Part shown: positions 53,258 through 62,188 of the stretch, piece by piece
Position numbering within the stretch: position 1 is the stretch's first letter
Layout of the letters: each line of letters starts with the position of its first letter
Assembly (NCBI RefSeq): GCF_023740735.1
Contig: NZ_JAMRXH010000004.1
Span: 186,001-250,000 of the forward strand
Direction of reading: 5' to 3'
Origin: Nocardia sp. CDC159
GTDB lineage: Bacteria > Actinomycetota > Actinomycetes > Mycobacteriales > Mycobacteriaceae
DNA: 64,000 nt
Made by a program: the position numbers and the translations under genes
The notes under the pieces: model-generated
Database searches by the model: none
What the model was told of the DNA's origin: nothing
What the model saw: only the letters and a program-made list of their open reading frames with translations

Positions 53258-53916
53258 GCCCTGCCATGATCACCACCGACAACTGCCCCGAGGCCCGCGC
53301 GAAAGACGAGTCCGGACACGATGATTCGCGTACCGAGCCCCCGACCGACGACAAGGTGGCCGAAAGCCGCACCGGCGCAACGGAAGAGCGAGTCGGCGCT
53401 CCGGACGAGCGAGCGCCACGGTGGCGGCGGCACGCCCTGACCGCGGCCGTCGTCCTGCTCACCGGTGCACTCGGCGGCACCGGCTGGGTGGCCGTCGACC
53501 AGCACCGGCGCGTCGGTGATCTGACCCCCGTCAGCGCCCGCTACCACGACGAGCAGGCGGCTCTGGCGGCCGCGACGATGTTCTTCGCCACCGTCACCAC
53601 CTACGACCACCGCAACCTCGACGCCTACACCGGCGCCGTCGCCGACGCCTCGACCGGCACCTTCCACGACCGCTACAGCGCCGCGGGCGGACCCATCAAA
53701 CAGTTGCTCTCCGACGCCCAGGTGATCTCCACCGGAAAGGTGGTCAGCGCTGGCATCGCCGGGTACACCGGCGATCGCATCACCGTCATCGCCTTCATCG
53801 ACCAGACCTACCAGAACAAGGACACCGCGCAGCCGCGCACCGAAACGCTGCGGATGAGCGCCGATCTCGTCCGCGTCGGCGACCGCTGGCTCGTCTCCGA
53901 TATGAGCCCCAAGTGA
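53254..53916 (+). CDS. Mce-associated membrane protein (Mam-like)
   Basis: 220 residues. An acidic, disordered cytoplasmic N-terminus (about 1-60), one membrane helix (about 62-82) and an extracytoplasmic domain with the NTF2/VirB8-like pattern seen in Mam proteins (AAATMFFATVTTYDHRNLD). Such proteins stabilise the Mce complex. ATG 53254 overlaps the mceF stop; ATG 53266 is the alternative. Confidence 0.83.
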   Translation: MSPAMITTDNCPEARAKDESGHDDSRTEPPTDDKVAESRTGATEERVGAPDERAPRWRRHALTAAVVLLTGALGGTGWVAVDQHRRVGDLTPVSARYHDEQAALAAATMFFATVTTYDHRNLDAYTGAVADASTGTFHDRYSAAGGPIKQLLSDAQVISTGKVVSAGIAGYTGDRITVIAFIDQTYQNKDTAQPRTETLRMSADLVRVGDRWLVSDMSPK

Positions 53917-54028
53917 ACCGAGCGCCCGCGACGCCGCGCCGACAACGCGCGCGGTGACTACTGCGGTCGACAGCGAATGCGGTGATAGAAAGGGGAAAGT
54001 CCAAAAACCCCGATCAAACGGAGTCCAA

Positions 54029-54694
54029 GTGGTCGATCCCGCAAGTCTTCTCGGCTTCGTGCCCGACGGGTTGGGCACCCTGGATCCGACCGCCCGCAAG
54101 ATCGTCACCGCCGCGCGTATCTGCTTCACCGACAGCGGGTTCGCCGACACCACAATGCAACGCATCGCCGACGCGGCCGGGGTCGGCGTGGCCACGGTGT
54201 ACCGCCGATTCGGCCACAAACAACAGCTGGTGCGGCTGGCCATCATGGATGAGGCATTGCGCGTGGCCACGCTGCTCGCCGAGGTCGCCGACCACACGAC
54301 CAGCCCCGAGGACACCATCGTCGAGGTGTTCACCACCTTCGTCCACGCGGCATCCGCGCCGAAACTGCTCACCCGCAGCATCCGCGAATCCCCCGCGGCC
54401 GGGGAGCTTTCGGCCTTCCTCACCAACGAAGCGGCCATCGCCGTGGCCCGCATGCTCGTCACGGCCCACCTCGACCGGTGGCAGACCAGCGGAGAGCTGT
54501 CCGCCGATCTCGACACCGCCGTTCTCGGCGAAATGATCGCCCGCCTGATGATGTCCCTGGTCGAAACCCCCGAATCCGTCATCCCGGTCCAGAACGTCGA
54601 CCGGGCTCGCGACTTCGCCCGAAGCTACCTCGTACCACTCGTACAGACCTGGCGCACACAACCATTCACCGCGCGACGTCCTGCTCCTGGATGA
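54029..54694 (+). CDS. TetR-family transcriptional regulator
   Basis: 221 residues. The N-terminal helix-turn-helix (about 20-65) shows TTMQRIADAAGVGVATVYRRFGHK. A helical ligand and dimer domain follows. GTG 54029 is preferred because CGGAG precedes it; GTG 53954 would add 25 residues without a ribosome site. Directly behind the mce operon, it is a candidate to bind the ATCTATCA/TGATAGAT sites at 42447 and 45466. Confidence 0.85.
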   Translation: MVDPASLLGFVPDGLGTLDPTARKIVTAARICFTDSGFADTTMQRIADAAGVGVATVYRRFGHKQQLVRLAIMDEALRVATLLAEVADHTTSPEDTIVEVFTTFVHAASAPKLLTRSIRESPAAGELSAFLTNEAAIAVARMLVTAHLDRWQTSGELSADLDTAVLGEMIARLMMSLVETPESVIPVQNVDRARDFARSYLVPLVQTWRTQPFTARRPAPG

Positions 54695-54715
54695 CCGACA
54701 CCGACTGTCTGTCGG
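54695..54715 (+). terminator. Small hairpin after the TetR gene
   Basis: CCGACA (54695-54700) pairs with TGTCGG (54710-54715), starting at the base after the TGA stop. The stem is only 6 bp and lacks a T-run, so this is a weak call. The rest of the 198-bp gap should hold the map promoter. Confidence 0.35.
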
Positions 54716-54892
54716 ATGGTTCGGGGAGAACTTGGCGCGGAGTGCGGGATCGGTGATCCGCAATCGGCCGCGCCGAACCGGTCGGCCCCGTCCGGACGGA
54801 CTGATCGCCGTCGCGGCCGGGAGAATCGGACCGCGGTCCGGATCAATTGCCCGGTCCGCATGCGCTCCGTCGCTGCGGATACGCTAGTGAGC

Positions 54893-55756
54893 ATGTCTGT
54901 CCGCACCCGCAAACCGCTCGTTCCCGGAACTCTCTCGCCGATCCGCGAGGTGCCGCGCTCGATCGAACGCCCGGAGTACGCGTGGAAGAAGACCGTCAAC
55001 GAGGGCCGCGAGCCGTGGGTGCAGACGCCGGAGACGATCGAGAAGATGCGCCTGGCCGGAAAGCTGGCGGCGCAGGCGCTGCAGGAGGCGGGTAAGGCGG
55101 TCGCGCCGGGGGTGACCACCGACGAGCTGGACCGGATCGCGCACGAGTTCCTGTGCGATCACGGCGCGTATCCGTCGACGCTGGGCTACAAGGGTTTCCC
55201 GAAGTCCTGCTGCACCTCGCTGAACGAGGTCATCTGCCACGGCATCCCCGACTCGACGGTCATCGAGGACGGCGACATCGTCAATATCGACGTCACCGCC
55301 TACATCGACGGGGTGCACGGTGACACCAACGCCACCTTCCTGGCCGGTGATGTCGACGAGGAGGCGCGGTTGCTGGTGGAGCGCACCCGCGAGGCCACCA
55401 TGCGGGCCATCAAGGCCGTGCGGCCGGGTCGCGCGCTCAATGTGATCGGCCGTGTCATCGAGTCCTATGCCAACCGCTTCGGCTACGGCGTGGTCCGCGA
55501 CTTCACCGGCCACGGCGTCGGCCCGACCTTCCACAGCGGCCTGGTGATCCTGCACTACGACCAGCCCGCCATCGAGACCGTCATCGAGCCGGGCATGACC
55601 TTCACCATCGAGCCGATGATCAACCTGGGCGGCATCGACTACGAGATCTGGGACGACGGCTGGACCGTGGTCACCAAGGACCGCGAGTGGACCGCCCAGT
55701 TCGAACATACGCTGGTGGTCACCGAGGACGGCGCGGAAATCCTCACGTTGCCGTGA
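54893..55756 (+). CDS. map: Methionine aminopeptidase type Ic
   Basis: 287 residues. An N-terminal extension of about 40 residues rich in Pro and Arg (type Ic feature, as in mycobacterial MapB) precedes the pita-bread domain. Metal ligands appear as Asp in NIDVTAY, Asp in GDTNATF, His in GHGVG, Glu in TIEPM and Glu in QFEHTL. It removes N-terminal Met from new proteins in the cytoplasm. Its stop overlaps the cobQ start. Confidence 0.95.
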   Translation: MSVRTRKPLVPGTLSPIREVPRSIERPEYAWKKTVNEGREPWVQTPETIEKMRLAGKLAAQALQEAGKAVAPGVTTDELDRIAHEFLCDHGAYPSTLGYKGFPKSCCTSLNEVICHGIPDSTVIEDGDIVNIDVTAYIDGVHGDTNATFLAGDVDEEARLLVERTREATMRAIKAVRPGRALNVIGRVIESYANRFGYGVVRDFTGHGVGPTFHSGLVILHYDQPAIETVIEPGMTFTIEPMINLGGIDYEIWDDGWTVVTKDREWTAQFEHTLVVTEDGAEILTLP

Positions 55757-57315
55757 GCGGTGCCCTGCTGGTCGCGGGGACGACCTCGGACGCGGGCAAA
55801 AGCGTTGTGGCGGCGGGCATTTGCCGGATGCTCGCGCGGCGGGGCGTGCGGGTCGCGCCGTTCAAGGCGCAGAACATGTCCAACAACTCCGTGGTCACCC
55901 TCGACGGCGGTGAGATCGGGCGGGCGCAGGCGCTGCAGGCGCGGGCGTGCGGGCTGGAGCCGAGCGTGCGGTTCAATCCGGTACTGCTCAAGCCCGGCAG
56001 CGATCGGCGCTCGCAGCTGGTGGTGCGCGGGCGGGCCGTGGACACCGTCGGCGCGGCGGACTACTTCCGGCACCGTCGGCGGCTGCGCGCGGTGGTGGCC
56101 GACGAATTGGCCGCCCTGCGCGCCGAATTCGACGTGGTGATCTGCGAGGGCGCGGGCTCACCCGCCGAGATCAATCTGCGCGCGACCGATCTGGCGAATA
56201 TGGGCCTGGCGCGGGCGGCGAGGCTACCGGTGCTGCTGGTCGGCGATATCGATCGCGGCGGCGTGCTGGCCCATCTGTTCGGCACCGTCGCGATCCTGGA
56301 ACCCGAAGACCAGCAATTGATTTCGGGCTTCATCGTCAACAAGTTCCGGGGCGATGTGGACCTGCTGCGCCCCGGCATCGATCAGCTGACCGCGCTGACC
56401 GGTCGCCCCACCCTGGGCGTGCTGCCCTACGCCGAGGAGCTGTGGATCGACGCCGAGGACTCCCTCGGCACGGTCGCCGACGCCCCCGTCGGCCGCCCGC
56501 GTCCGCCGATCGGCCGCGATTGGCTGAGCGTGGCCGCGATCCGCCTGCCCCGCATCTCCAACTCCACCGATGTGGAGGCGCTGGCCTGCGAGCCCGGCGT
56601 CGCGGTGCGCTGGGTGAGCGAACCGTCCCGCCTCACCGAGGCCGATCTGGTGGTGCTGCCCGGCACCAAGGCCACCGTGAGCGATCTGAACTGGTTGCGC
56701 CGCACCGGAATCGCCGACGCCCTGACCGCCCGCGCCGCCGCGGGCCGCCCCATCCTCGGCATCTGCGGCGGCTACCAGATGCTCGGGCGACGCATCGTCG
56801 ACCGCGTCGAATCCGGCGCGGGTGAGGTCGCGGGCCTGGGCCTGCTCGACCTCGACGTCGAATTCGCCGATCCGAAGATCCTGCGCCGCACCGAGGGGTA
56901 CGGCCCGGACGCAATCCCGGTGCGCGGCTACGAGATCCACCACGGCCGCGTCCGCCGCACCACCGATCCAGCCTGGCTGGACCTCGACGACGGGCCGGAA
57001 GGCAGTGTGCGCGGCCCGATCTGGGGCACCCACCTGCACGGCCTGCTGGAATCCGACGATTTCCGCCGCAGCTGGCTGCGCGAGGTGGCCGCCCACTCCG
57101 GCCGCAGCGCCTTCACCGTCGCACCCGACACCTCGGTCGCGGCCGTCCGCACCGCCCAGCTCGACCTCCTCGCCGACCTGATCGAAGAACATCTCGACCT
57201 CGACCACCTGGAGCGCCTGCTCACCGCGGGCGCACCGATGGGGTTACCCACGCTCGCGGTCGGCCTGGACGCCCCTGACGAGCCCTTGCCCGGAGCAGCC
57301 ATGGTCGGAGAGTGA
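55753..57315 (+). CDS. cobQ: Cobyric acid synthase (adenosylcobyrate amidotransferase)
   Basis: 520 residues. The N-terminal dethiobiotin-synthetase-like ATPase domain shows [13 protein letters not shown] and [11 protein letters not shown]. The C-terminal type-1 glutamine amidotransferase domain has [10 protein letters not shown] (Cys nucleophile) and His in GTHLHG. It amidates side chains b, d, e and g of adenosylcobyrinic a,c-diamide in cobalamin synthesis. GTG 55753 overlaps the map stop. Confidence 0.95.
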   Translation: MSGALLVAGTTSDAGKSVVAAGICRMLARRGVRVAPFKAQNMSNNSVVTLDGGEIGRAQALQARACGLEPSVRFNPVLLKPGSDRRSQLVVRGRAVDTVGAADYFRHRRRLRAVVADELAALRAEFDVVICEGAGSPAEINLRATDLANMGLARAARLPVLLVGDIDRGGVLAHLFGTVAILEPEDQQLISGFIVNKFRGDVDLLRPGIDQLTALTGRPTLGVLPYAEELWIDAEDSLGTVADAPVGRPRPPIGRDWLSVAAIRLPRISNSTDVEALACEPGVAVRWVSEPSRLTEADLVVLPGTKATVSDLNWLRRTGIADALTARAAAGRPILGICGGYQMLGRRIVDRVESGAGEVAGLGLLDLDVEFADPKILRRTEGYGPDAIPVRGYEIHHGRVRRTTDPAWLDLDDGPEGSVRGPIWGTHLHGLLESDDFRRSWLREVAAHSGRSAFTVAPDTSVAAVRTAQLDLLADLIEEHLDLDHLERLLTAGAPMGLPTLAVGLDAPDEPLPGAAMVGE

Positions 57316-57420
57316 CGTTCGACAAGTAGGCGGCCGCGGCCGCGGGGGTGCGATCGCTGGGCCGAATGGTGTTCAGTGACACGCGGTCCGAGGGCAGGGC
57401 GCGGTGTAGCGTGGGTCGGC

Positions 57421-57984
57421 ATGGAAGCTCGGCAGGTCACGGTGGGGGATCGGGTGTGGGGTGTGCGCATCGGCGGGCCGCAGTCCCGGCACACGGTGCT
57501 GCTGCTACCCGATGCCGGTGCCGCGCCGGATGTGTACGACGCGGTGAGCGCGCGGTTGCACAACTCGGATCTGCGAACGGTCGCGGTCGAGACGATCGAG
57601 GGGCTGGACGCGGCGGCGGTCTACGCCATTCTCGACGAGCTCGAGGTGCCGTGGGTCAATGTCGTCGGATGCGGGGCCGGGGCGGATCTGGCGTGGCAGC
57701 TGTGCTCGCGCGGATTCGGCCGGTTCATCGGGCTGGTGGCCGCCGGGCGCGGGCATCCGGCCGCGGCGGGCGCCGACGGCGAGATCGTGGATTCGGGCTG
57801 CCCGGCCGTGGAGATTCCGACCACGCTCATCGCCACCAAACGCCTGCCGCGGGCCGTGGCCGAGGGCTCCGGTCGCCACGTCTACGGCGAATTCCGGATC
57901 GCCCAGGTGGACGTCGCCGATCCGGCCACCGAGGCCGACCACGAACTGGCCACCGAGATCGTGCTGCGCAGCGGGATGTGGTGA
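57421..57984 (+). CDS. Alpha/beta-hydrolase-like protein lacking the nucleophile
   Basis: 187 residues with an alpha/beta-hydrolase-type order of strands (TVLLLPDAGAAPDVYD, then VNVVGCGAGADLAW). The nucleophile elbow reads GCGAG, with Gly where Ser/Cys/Asp should stand, and no obvious catalytic His remains. It is short, without cap or C-terminal part. Probably a non-enzymatic or degenerate member. It converges on the next gene with a 4-bp gap. Confidence 0.6.
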   Translation: MEARQVTVGDRVWGVRIGGPQSRHTVLLLPDAGAAPDVYDAVSARLHNSDLRTVAVETIEGLDAAAVYAILDELEVPWVNVVGCGAGADLAWQLCSRGFGRFIGLVAAGRGHPAAAGADGEIVDSGCPAVEIPTTLIATKRLPRAVAEGSGRHVYGEFRIAQVDVADPATEADHELATEIVLRSGMW

Positions 57985-57988
57985 CGCG

Positions 57989-59017
57989 CTAGCTCGCCTT
58001 CGCCCGGAAGGCGGCGAGCCAGTCGAGCCAGGAGTCCAATTCCTCGAATGCCTTGGCGCGCACCGCGGTCGAGGACAGGAAGACGTCGTGGCGGGCGCCC
58101 TCGATCGGCACGATCGAGGTGCGATCGCCCAGGCAGCCCGACCAGCGCTGGATCTGGCGCACGTCGAGCACCACATCGGAGACATCGGCCGCAGGGCCGT
58201 ATTTGCGCATGAACCTGGTCACCTTGGACCGCAGCACCAGGGTCGGGACGCCGACGTCGAGGCCGCGCTGCAGCTGCGCGTGGCCCTGCCGGATCGCGCG
58301 CAGCCAGCCGAGGTGGACCGGGAATCCGGTCAGCGGCTTCCAGTCCAGGTTGTAGTCCCATTCGCCGGACACCGTGTGGTGCAGGCTGTCGCCGTAGGTG
58401 GTCAGCTCGCCGACCGGCAGCTTGGTCATCGCGCGCAGCCTGCCCAGCCGGTTGATGACGGCCGTGCCGACCGTGCGGTAGTAGGACGGGCCCTGCAGGT
58501 CGAACCACGGGCTGTTCAGCACCAGTCCCGAGATCTCGTATGCCGCAACGCCTTCGGAGCGGTTGAGTCGATCCAGCCACAGCGAGCTCACCAGCCCGCC
58601 GGTGGAATGGGCCATCACCAGCACCGGCAGCTTCGTCTCCTTGCGCACGATCTCGAGCGCCCGGTTGAGCTCGGCGTCGTAGAGCGCGAGATCGCTGACG
58701 TAGTGCGCGGTCTGCCCGGGCCGCCGCGAGCGCCCGCATTTGCGCAGATCCAGGGCGTAGAAGCGATGCCCGCGCGCGGCCATGTGCTCGGCCAGATGCT
58801 TCTGGAAGAAGTAGTCGGTGAACCCGTGCAGATACAGCACCGCGCTGGTCGCCGTGTCGTCGCTGTCGGCGACATAACGCACGAGAGTGGCCTCGACCGT
58901 GCCCTCACCGTCCGGATCGGGGCCCAGCGGGATGGTCTGCTGCTGGTAGTCCGCGCCCAGCACATCCGGCTGCCACGTGCCGGTACCCGGCCGCGCGACC
59001 TGCGTTTCGTTCGTCAC
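57989..59017 (-). CDS. Alpha/beta hydrolase, monoacylglycerol-lipase/lysophospholipase-like
   Basis: 342 residues. HGFTDYFFQ supplies the oxyanion loop, AHSTGG the nucleophile Ser, and GARHDVF the His; an Asp before it completes the triad. No signal peptide. GTG 59017 has GGAG nearby. A homologous hydrolase sits near mqo in mycobacteria (as known from the Rv2850c-Rv2854 region). Likely hydrolyses an acylglycerol or similar ester. Confidence 0.83.
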   Translation of the reverse strand: MTNETQVARPGTGTWQPDVLGADYQQQTIPLGPDPDGEGTVEATLVRYVADSDDTATSAVLYLHGFTDYFFQKHLAEHMAARGHRFYALDLRKCGRSRRPGQTAHYVSDLALYDAELNRALEIVRKETKLPVLVMAHSTGGLVSSLWLDRLNRSEGVAAYEISGLVLNSPWFDLQGPSYYRTVGTAVINRLGRLRAMTKLPVGELTTYGDSLHHTVSGEWDYNLDWKPLTGFPVHLGWLRAIRQGHAQLQRGLDVGVPTLVLRSKVTRFMRKYGPAADVSDVVLDVRQIQRWSGCLGDRTSIVPIEGARHDVFLSSTAVRAKAFEELDSWLDWLAAFRAKAS

Positions 59018-59193
59018 AGCTCCACGATATTCGACCCGCTCGGCGTCGGCATCGCCGAGCCGAATCCGTCACATCCGGGGTTGTCGTCTTCGGAAACGGG
59101 CATGGCCAGGGGCAGAATTAGGTGGAAGTGAACGGCGGGTAACCTTCCCGCTGAAGTTGCTGACCCGCGCAGGACAAGGAAGTCGAACGAGCC

Positions 59194-60705
59194 GTGCCGA
59201 ACGCTGCGATGACTGAAAAGACCGATGTAGTCCTCATCGGTGCCGGCATCATGAGTGCCACCCTGGGCGCACTGCTTCGCCAGTTGCAGCCGGACTGGTC
59301 CATCACCATGTTCGAGCGCAAGGACGCGGCCGCGCCGGAGAGCAGCGACCCGTGGAACAACGCCGGGACCGGACACTCCGCGCTGTGTGAGCTCAACTAC
59401 ACCCCGCAGAACGCCGACGGCTCGGTCGACATCTCCAAGGCGATCGATATCAACGAGCGCTTCCAGGTGTCGCGGCAGTTCTGGGCCTACGGCGTGGAGA
59501 ACGGCGTGCTGGGCGACCCGTCGCAGTTCATCAACCCCGTCCCGCACGTGAGCTTCGTGCACGGCGCCGACAACGTGACCTATCTGCGCAAGCGCTATGA
59601 GGCGCTGTCGCGGCATCCGCTGTTCGACACCATGCAGTACATCGACGCCCCCGACGAGTTCGCCCGCCGACTACCCCTGATGGCCAAGGGTCGCGACTTC
59701 TCCGATCCGGTCGCGCTGAACTGGACCGACGGCGGCACCGATATCGACTTCGGCTCGCTGACCAAGCAACTGCTGGCCTATCTGGGTGGCTCCGGCGTGT
59801 CGATCGCCTTCGGCACCGAGGTGCGCGACCTGTCCAAGCAGTCCGACGGCAGCTGGAAGGTCAAGGTCCGCAACACCCGCACCGGCGAAACCCGCACGGT
59901 CGTGGCGAAGTTCGTCTTCGTGGGCGCGGGTGGTTACGCGCTGCCGCTGCTGCAGCGCTCGGGCATCAAGGAGATGGCCGGTATCGGCGGCTTCCCGGTG
60001 AGCGGGCTGTTCCTGCGCTGCACCAACCCCGAACTCATCCAGCAGCACGAGGCCAAGGTGTACGGCAAGGCGGCCGTGGGCGCACCGCCGATGTCGGTGC
60101 CGCATTTGGACACTCGCGTCATCAACGGCGACCGCGGTCTGCTGTTCGGCCCATACGCGGGCTGGACGCCGAAGTTCCTCAAGGACGGCAAGAACTCCGA
60201 CCTGTTCAAGTCGGTCAAGCCGAACAACCTGTTCTCCATGATCGGCGTCGGCCTCACCGAGATGAGCCTGACCAAGTACCTGATCTCGGAGCTGCTGAAG
60301 TCGCAGAGCGGCCGGGTGAACTCGCTCGAGGAGTTCATCCCGCGCGCCGACGGCCACGACTGGGAGCTCATCACCGCCGGTCAGCGCGTGCAGGTCATCC
60401 GGCGCAAGGGTGCGGGCGGTGTGCTGGAATTCGGCACCGCGGTCATCGCCGCCGCCGACGGTTCGATCGCGGGCCTGCTCGGCGCCTCGCCGGGCGCGTC
60501 CACCTGCGTCAGCGCCATGCTCGACGTGCTGCAGCGCTGCTTCCCGGCGCAGTACACCGCGTGGATGCCCAGGCTGAAGGAAATGGTGCCCTCGCTGGGT
60601 GTGAAGCTGTCGGAGAACCAGGCGCTGTACCACGAGGTGTGGAACTGGACGAACAAGGCGCTGCATCTGACCGCGAACAACACGCCCACCCTGGCGCGGA
60701 ACTGA
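59194..60705 (+). CDS. mqo: Malate:quinone oxidoreductase
   Basis: 503 residues, typical length. FAD motif [13 protein letters not shown] at the N-terminus, [18 protein letters not shown] as the family hallmark, and a conserved C-terminal [17 protein letters not shown]. Peripheral membrane flavoenzyme that oxidises malate to oxaloacetate and reduces menaquinone in the TCA cycle. GTG 59194 follows AAGGAAG; ATG 59209 is possible. Confidence 0.95.
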   Translation: MPNAAMTEKTDVVLIGAGIMSATLGALLRQLQPDWSITMFERKDAAAPESSDPWNNAGTGHSALCELNYTPQNADGSVDISKAIDINERFQVSRQFWAYGVENGVLGDPSQFINPVPHVSFVHGADNVTYLRKRYEALSRHPLFDTMQYIDAPDEFARRLPLMAKGRDFSDPVALNWTDGGTDIDFGSLTKQLLAYLGGSGVSIAFGTEVRDLSKQSDGSWKVKVRNTRTGETRTVVAKFVFVGAGGYALPLLQRSGIKEMAGIGGFPVSGLFLRCTNPELIQQHEAKVYGKAAVGAPPMSVPHLDTRVINGDRGLLFGPYAGWTPKFLKDGKNSDLFKSVKPNNLFSMIGVGLTEMSLTKYLISELLKSQSGRVNSLEEFIPRADGHDWELITAGQRVQVIRRKGAGGVLEFGTAVIAAADGSIAGLLGASPGASTCVSAMLDVLQRCFPAQYTAWMPRLKEMVPSLGVKLSENQALYHEVWNWTNKALHLTANNTPTLARN

Positions 60706-60726
60706 TCTATGTGATAGCAAGACGCG

Positions 60727-61176
60727 ATGATGTCAACGGTTGCACTCAAGAGGTCGTGGGCCGCGGATCTGGACACCGCGACCCTTTACAAGCTGTTGAA
60801 ATTGCGCGTCGAGGTGTTCGTCGTCGAGCAGAAGTGCGCGTACTCGGAGTTGGACGGATTGGATCTGCTGCCGGAGACCCGGCACTTCTGGCTCGACGAC
60901 GAGGGTGAGATCATCTCCACCCTGCGCCTGCTCGAGGAGCACAACGAGGGGGTGAAGTCCTTCCGCATCGGCCGCCTGTGCACCGCCCAGGAGGTCCGCG
61001 GCCACGGCTACACCACCCGCCTGCTCCAGGCCGCCCTCGCCGAAACCGGTTCGGCCACGGTGCGTTTGAACGCCCAGACCTATCTCGTCGACATGTACAC
61101 CAAGCACGGCTTCAAGCCCGACGGCGCGGAGTACATCGAGGACGGCATCCCGCACATCCCGATGCGGCGCGGCTGA
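60727..61176 (+). CDS. ElaA-like GNAT acetyltransferase
   Basis: 149 residues. It matches the ElaA family with LYKLLKLRVEVFVVEQKC, DLLPETRHFWL and the acetyl-CoA motif GRLCTAQEVRGHGYTTRLL. Located 21 bp after mqo, the same neighbour it has in mycobacteria. Substrate unknown. A strong terminator follows. Confidence 0.88.
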   Translation: MMSTVALKRSWAADLDTATLYKLLKLRVEVFVVEQKCAYSELDGLDLLPETRHFWLDDEGEIISTLRLLEEHNEGVKSFRIGRLCTAQEVRGHGYTTRLLQAALAETGSATVRLNAQTYLVDMYTKHGFKPDGAEYIEDGIPHIPMRRG

Positions 61177-61185
61177 ACCGATCCC

Positions 61186-61215
61186 GGTCCCGCAACCGAG
61201 AACGGTTGCGGGACC
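61186..61215 (+). terminator. Terminator after the ElaA-like gene
   Basis: GGTCCCGCAACC (61186-61197) pairs perfectly with GGTTGCGGGACC (61204-61215), a 12-bp stem with a 6-base loop, 10 bp past the stop. No T-run. Confidence 0.7.
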
Positions 61216-61267
61216 AGGTGTTTGCGGGGGTCGCAGCGGCTCGGGCCGGTCCGGCTAGGGTGAGCGC

Positions 61268-62104
61268 GTGACCGACACTGCTGAGGTATTCGTGGCGCGG
61301 GTGATCGAATGGGCCCGTTCGCAATCCGATATTCGGGCGGTGCTGCGCACCGGATCGCGGGCCCGTGGGGACGGGAGCGTCGACGCGCTGTCCGATCACG
61401 ATATCGAGCTGTACACCACCACGCCCGAGCGGTATCTGGGCTTCGACGAGTGGCTGTCGGAACTGGGTGAGGTGGCGGTGAACATCGAACTCGACGGGCC
61501 CTACGACAATCCCGCGCATCTGGTGTTCTTCGCCGACGGCAGCAAGGCGGACTTTCAGGTGCTGCCGGTGGATCTGCTCGGACAGCTGACCGCCGACGGT
61601 CTGGACGAACTGCACGAGCGCGGCTATCAGGTGCTGTACGAGCGCGATGGTGTGACGGCGGGGCTGCCCGCGGCGACCGGTGGCGCGCCGGAGGCCGAGC
61701 TGCCCGACGAGACGGAGTTCCGGGAGCACTGCGCCGAATTCTGGTTCGAGATCGCCCATGTGCCGCGGTATCTCGCGCGCGGGGAGCTGTGGGTGGTGCG
61801 GGCGCGCGATTGGGAGACCAAGGAGCTGCTGCTGACGGCGATCGAATGGCATGCGCTCGCGCACTACGGTGCCGGGCACGACGTCTGGCACAACGGCACG
61901 AAGATGCGGGAGTGGGCCGCGCCGGGGGTATTCGCGCGGGTGGAGGCGATGTTCGCGATCGAGGACCCGCTGCGGCAGGCGCGGGCGGCGGCCGATCTGT
62001 TCGCCGAGCTGAGCCGTGCCATCGCCGAGGCGTGCGGATTTCGCTATCCGGAGGACCTGGAGCGGGCGATCCGCCCGGTGCTGGACGAGTTGCCGAGCCG
62101 GTGA
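61268..62104 (+). CDS. ANT(6)-like aminoglycoside adenylyltransferase
   Basis: 278 residues, near the usual 280-290 of streptomycin 6-adenylyltransferases (AadK/AadE family). The nucleotidyltransferase motif GSRARGDGSVDALSDHDIEL gives GS and the metal-binding Asp pair. VNIELDG and DFQVLP follow as in the family. It would adenylate streptomycin-like compounds if active; chromosomal homologues may have other substrates. GTG 61268 chosen. It sits between conserved genes, so it may be an inserted accessory gene. Confidence 0.75.
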   Translation: MTDTAEVFVARVIEWARSQSDIRAVLRTGSRARGDGSVDALSDHDIELYTTTPERYLGFDEWLSELGEVAVNIELDGPYDNPAHLVFFADGSKADFQVLPVDLLGQLTADGLDELHERGYQVLYERDGVTAGLPAATGGAPEAELPDETEFREHCAEFWFEIAHVPRYLARGELWVVRARDWETKELLLTAIEWHALAHYGAGHDVWHNGTKMREWAAPGVFARVEAMFAIEDPLRQARAAADLFAELSRAIAEACGFRYPEDLERAIRPVLDELPSR

Positions 62105-62188
62105 TCGGTGTGCGAGGACTTGTGCGAGTGCGGTGACTCACAGCGGGGCCGTCGCGGGCGGGATCGGGGGCGCGCCTAGAGTTGGGGC

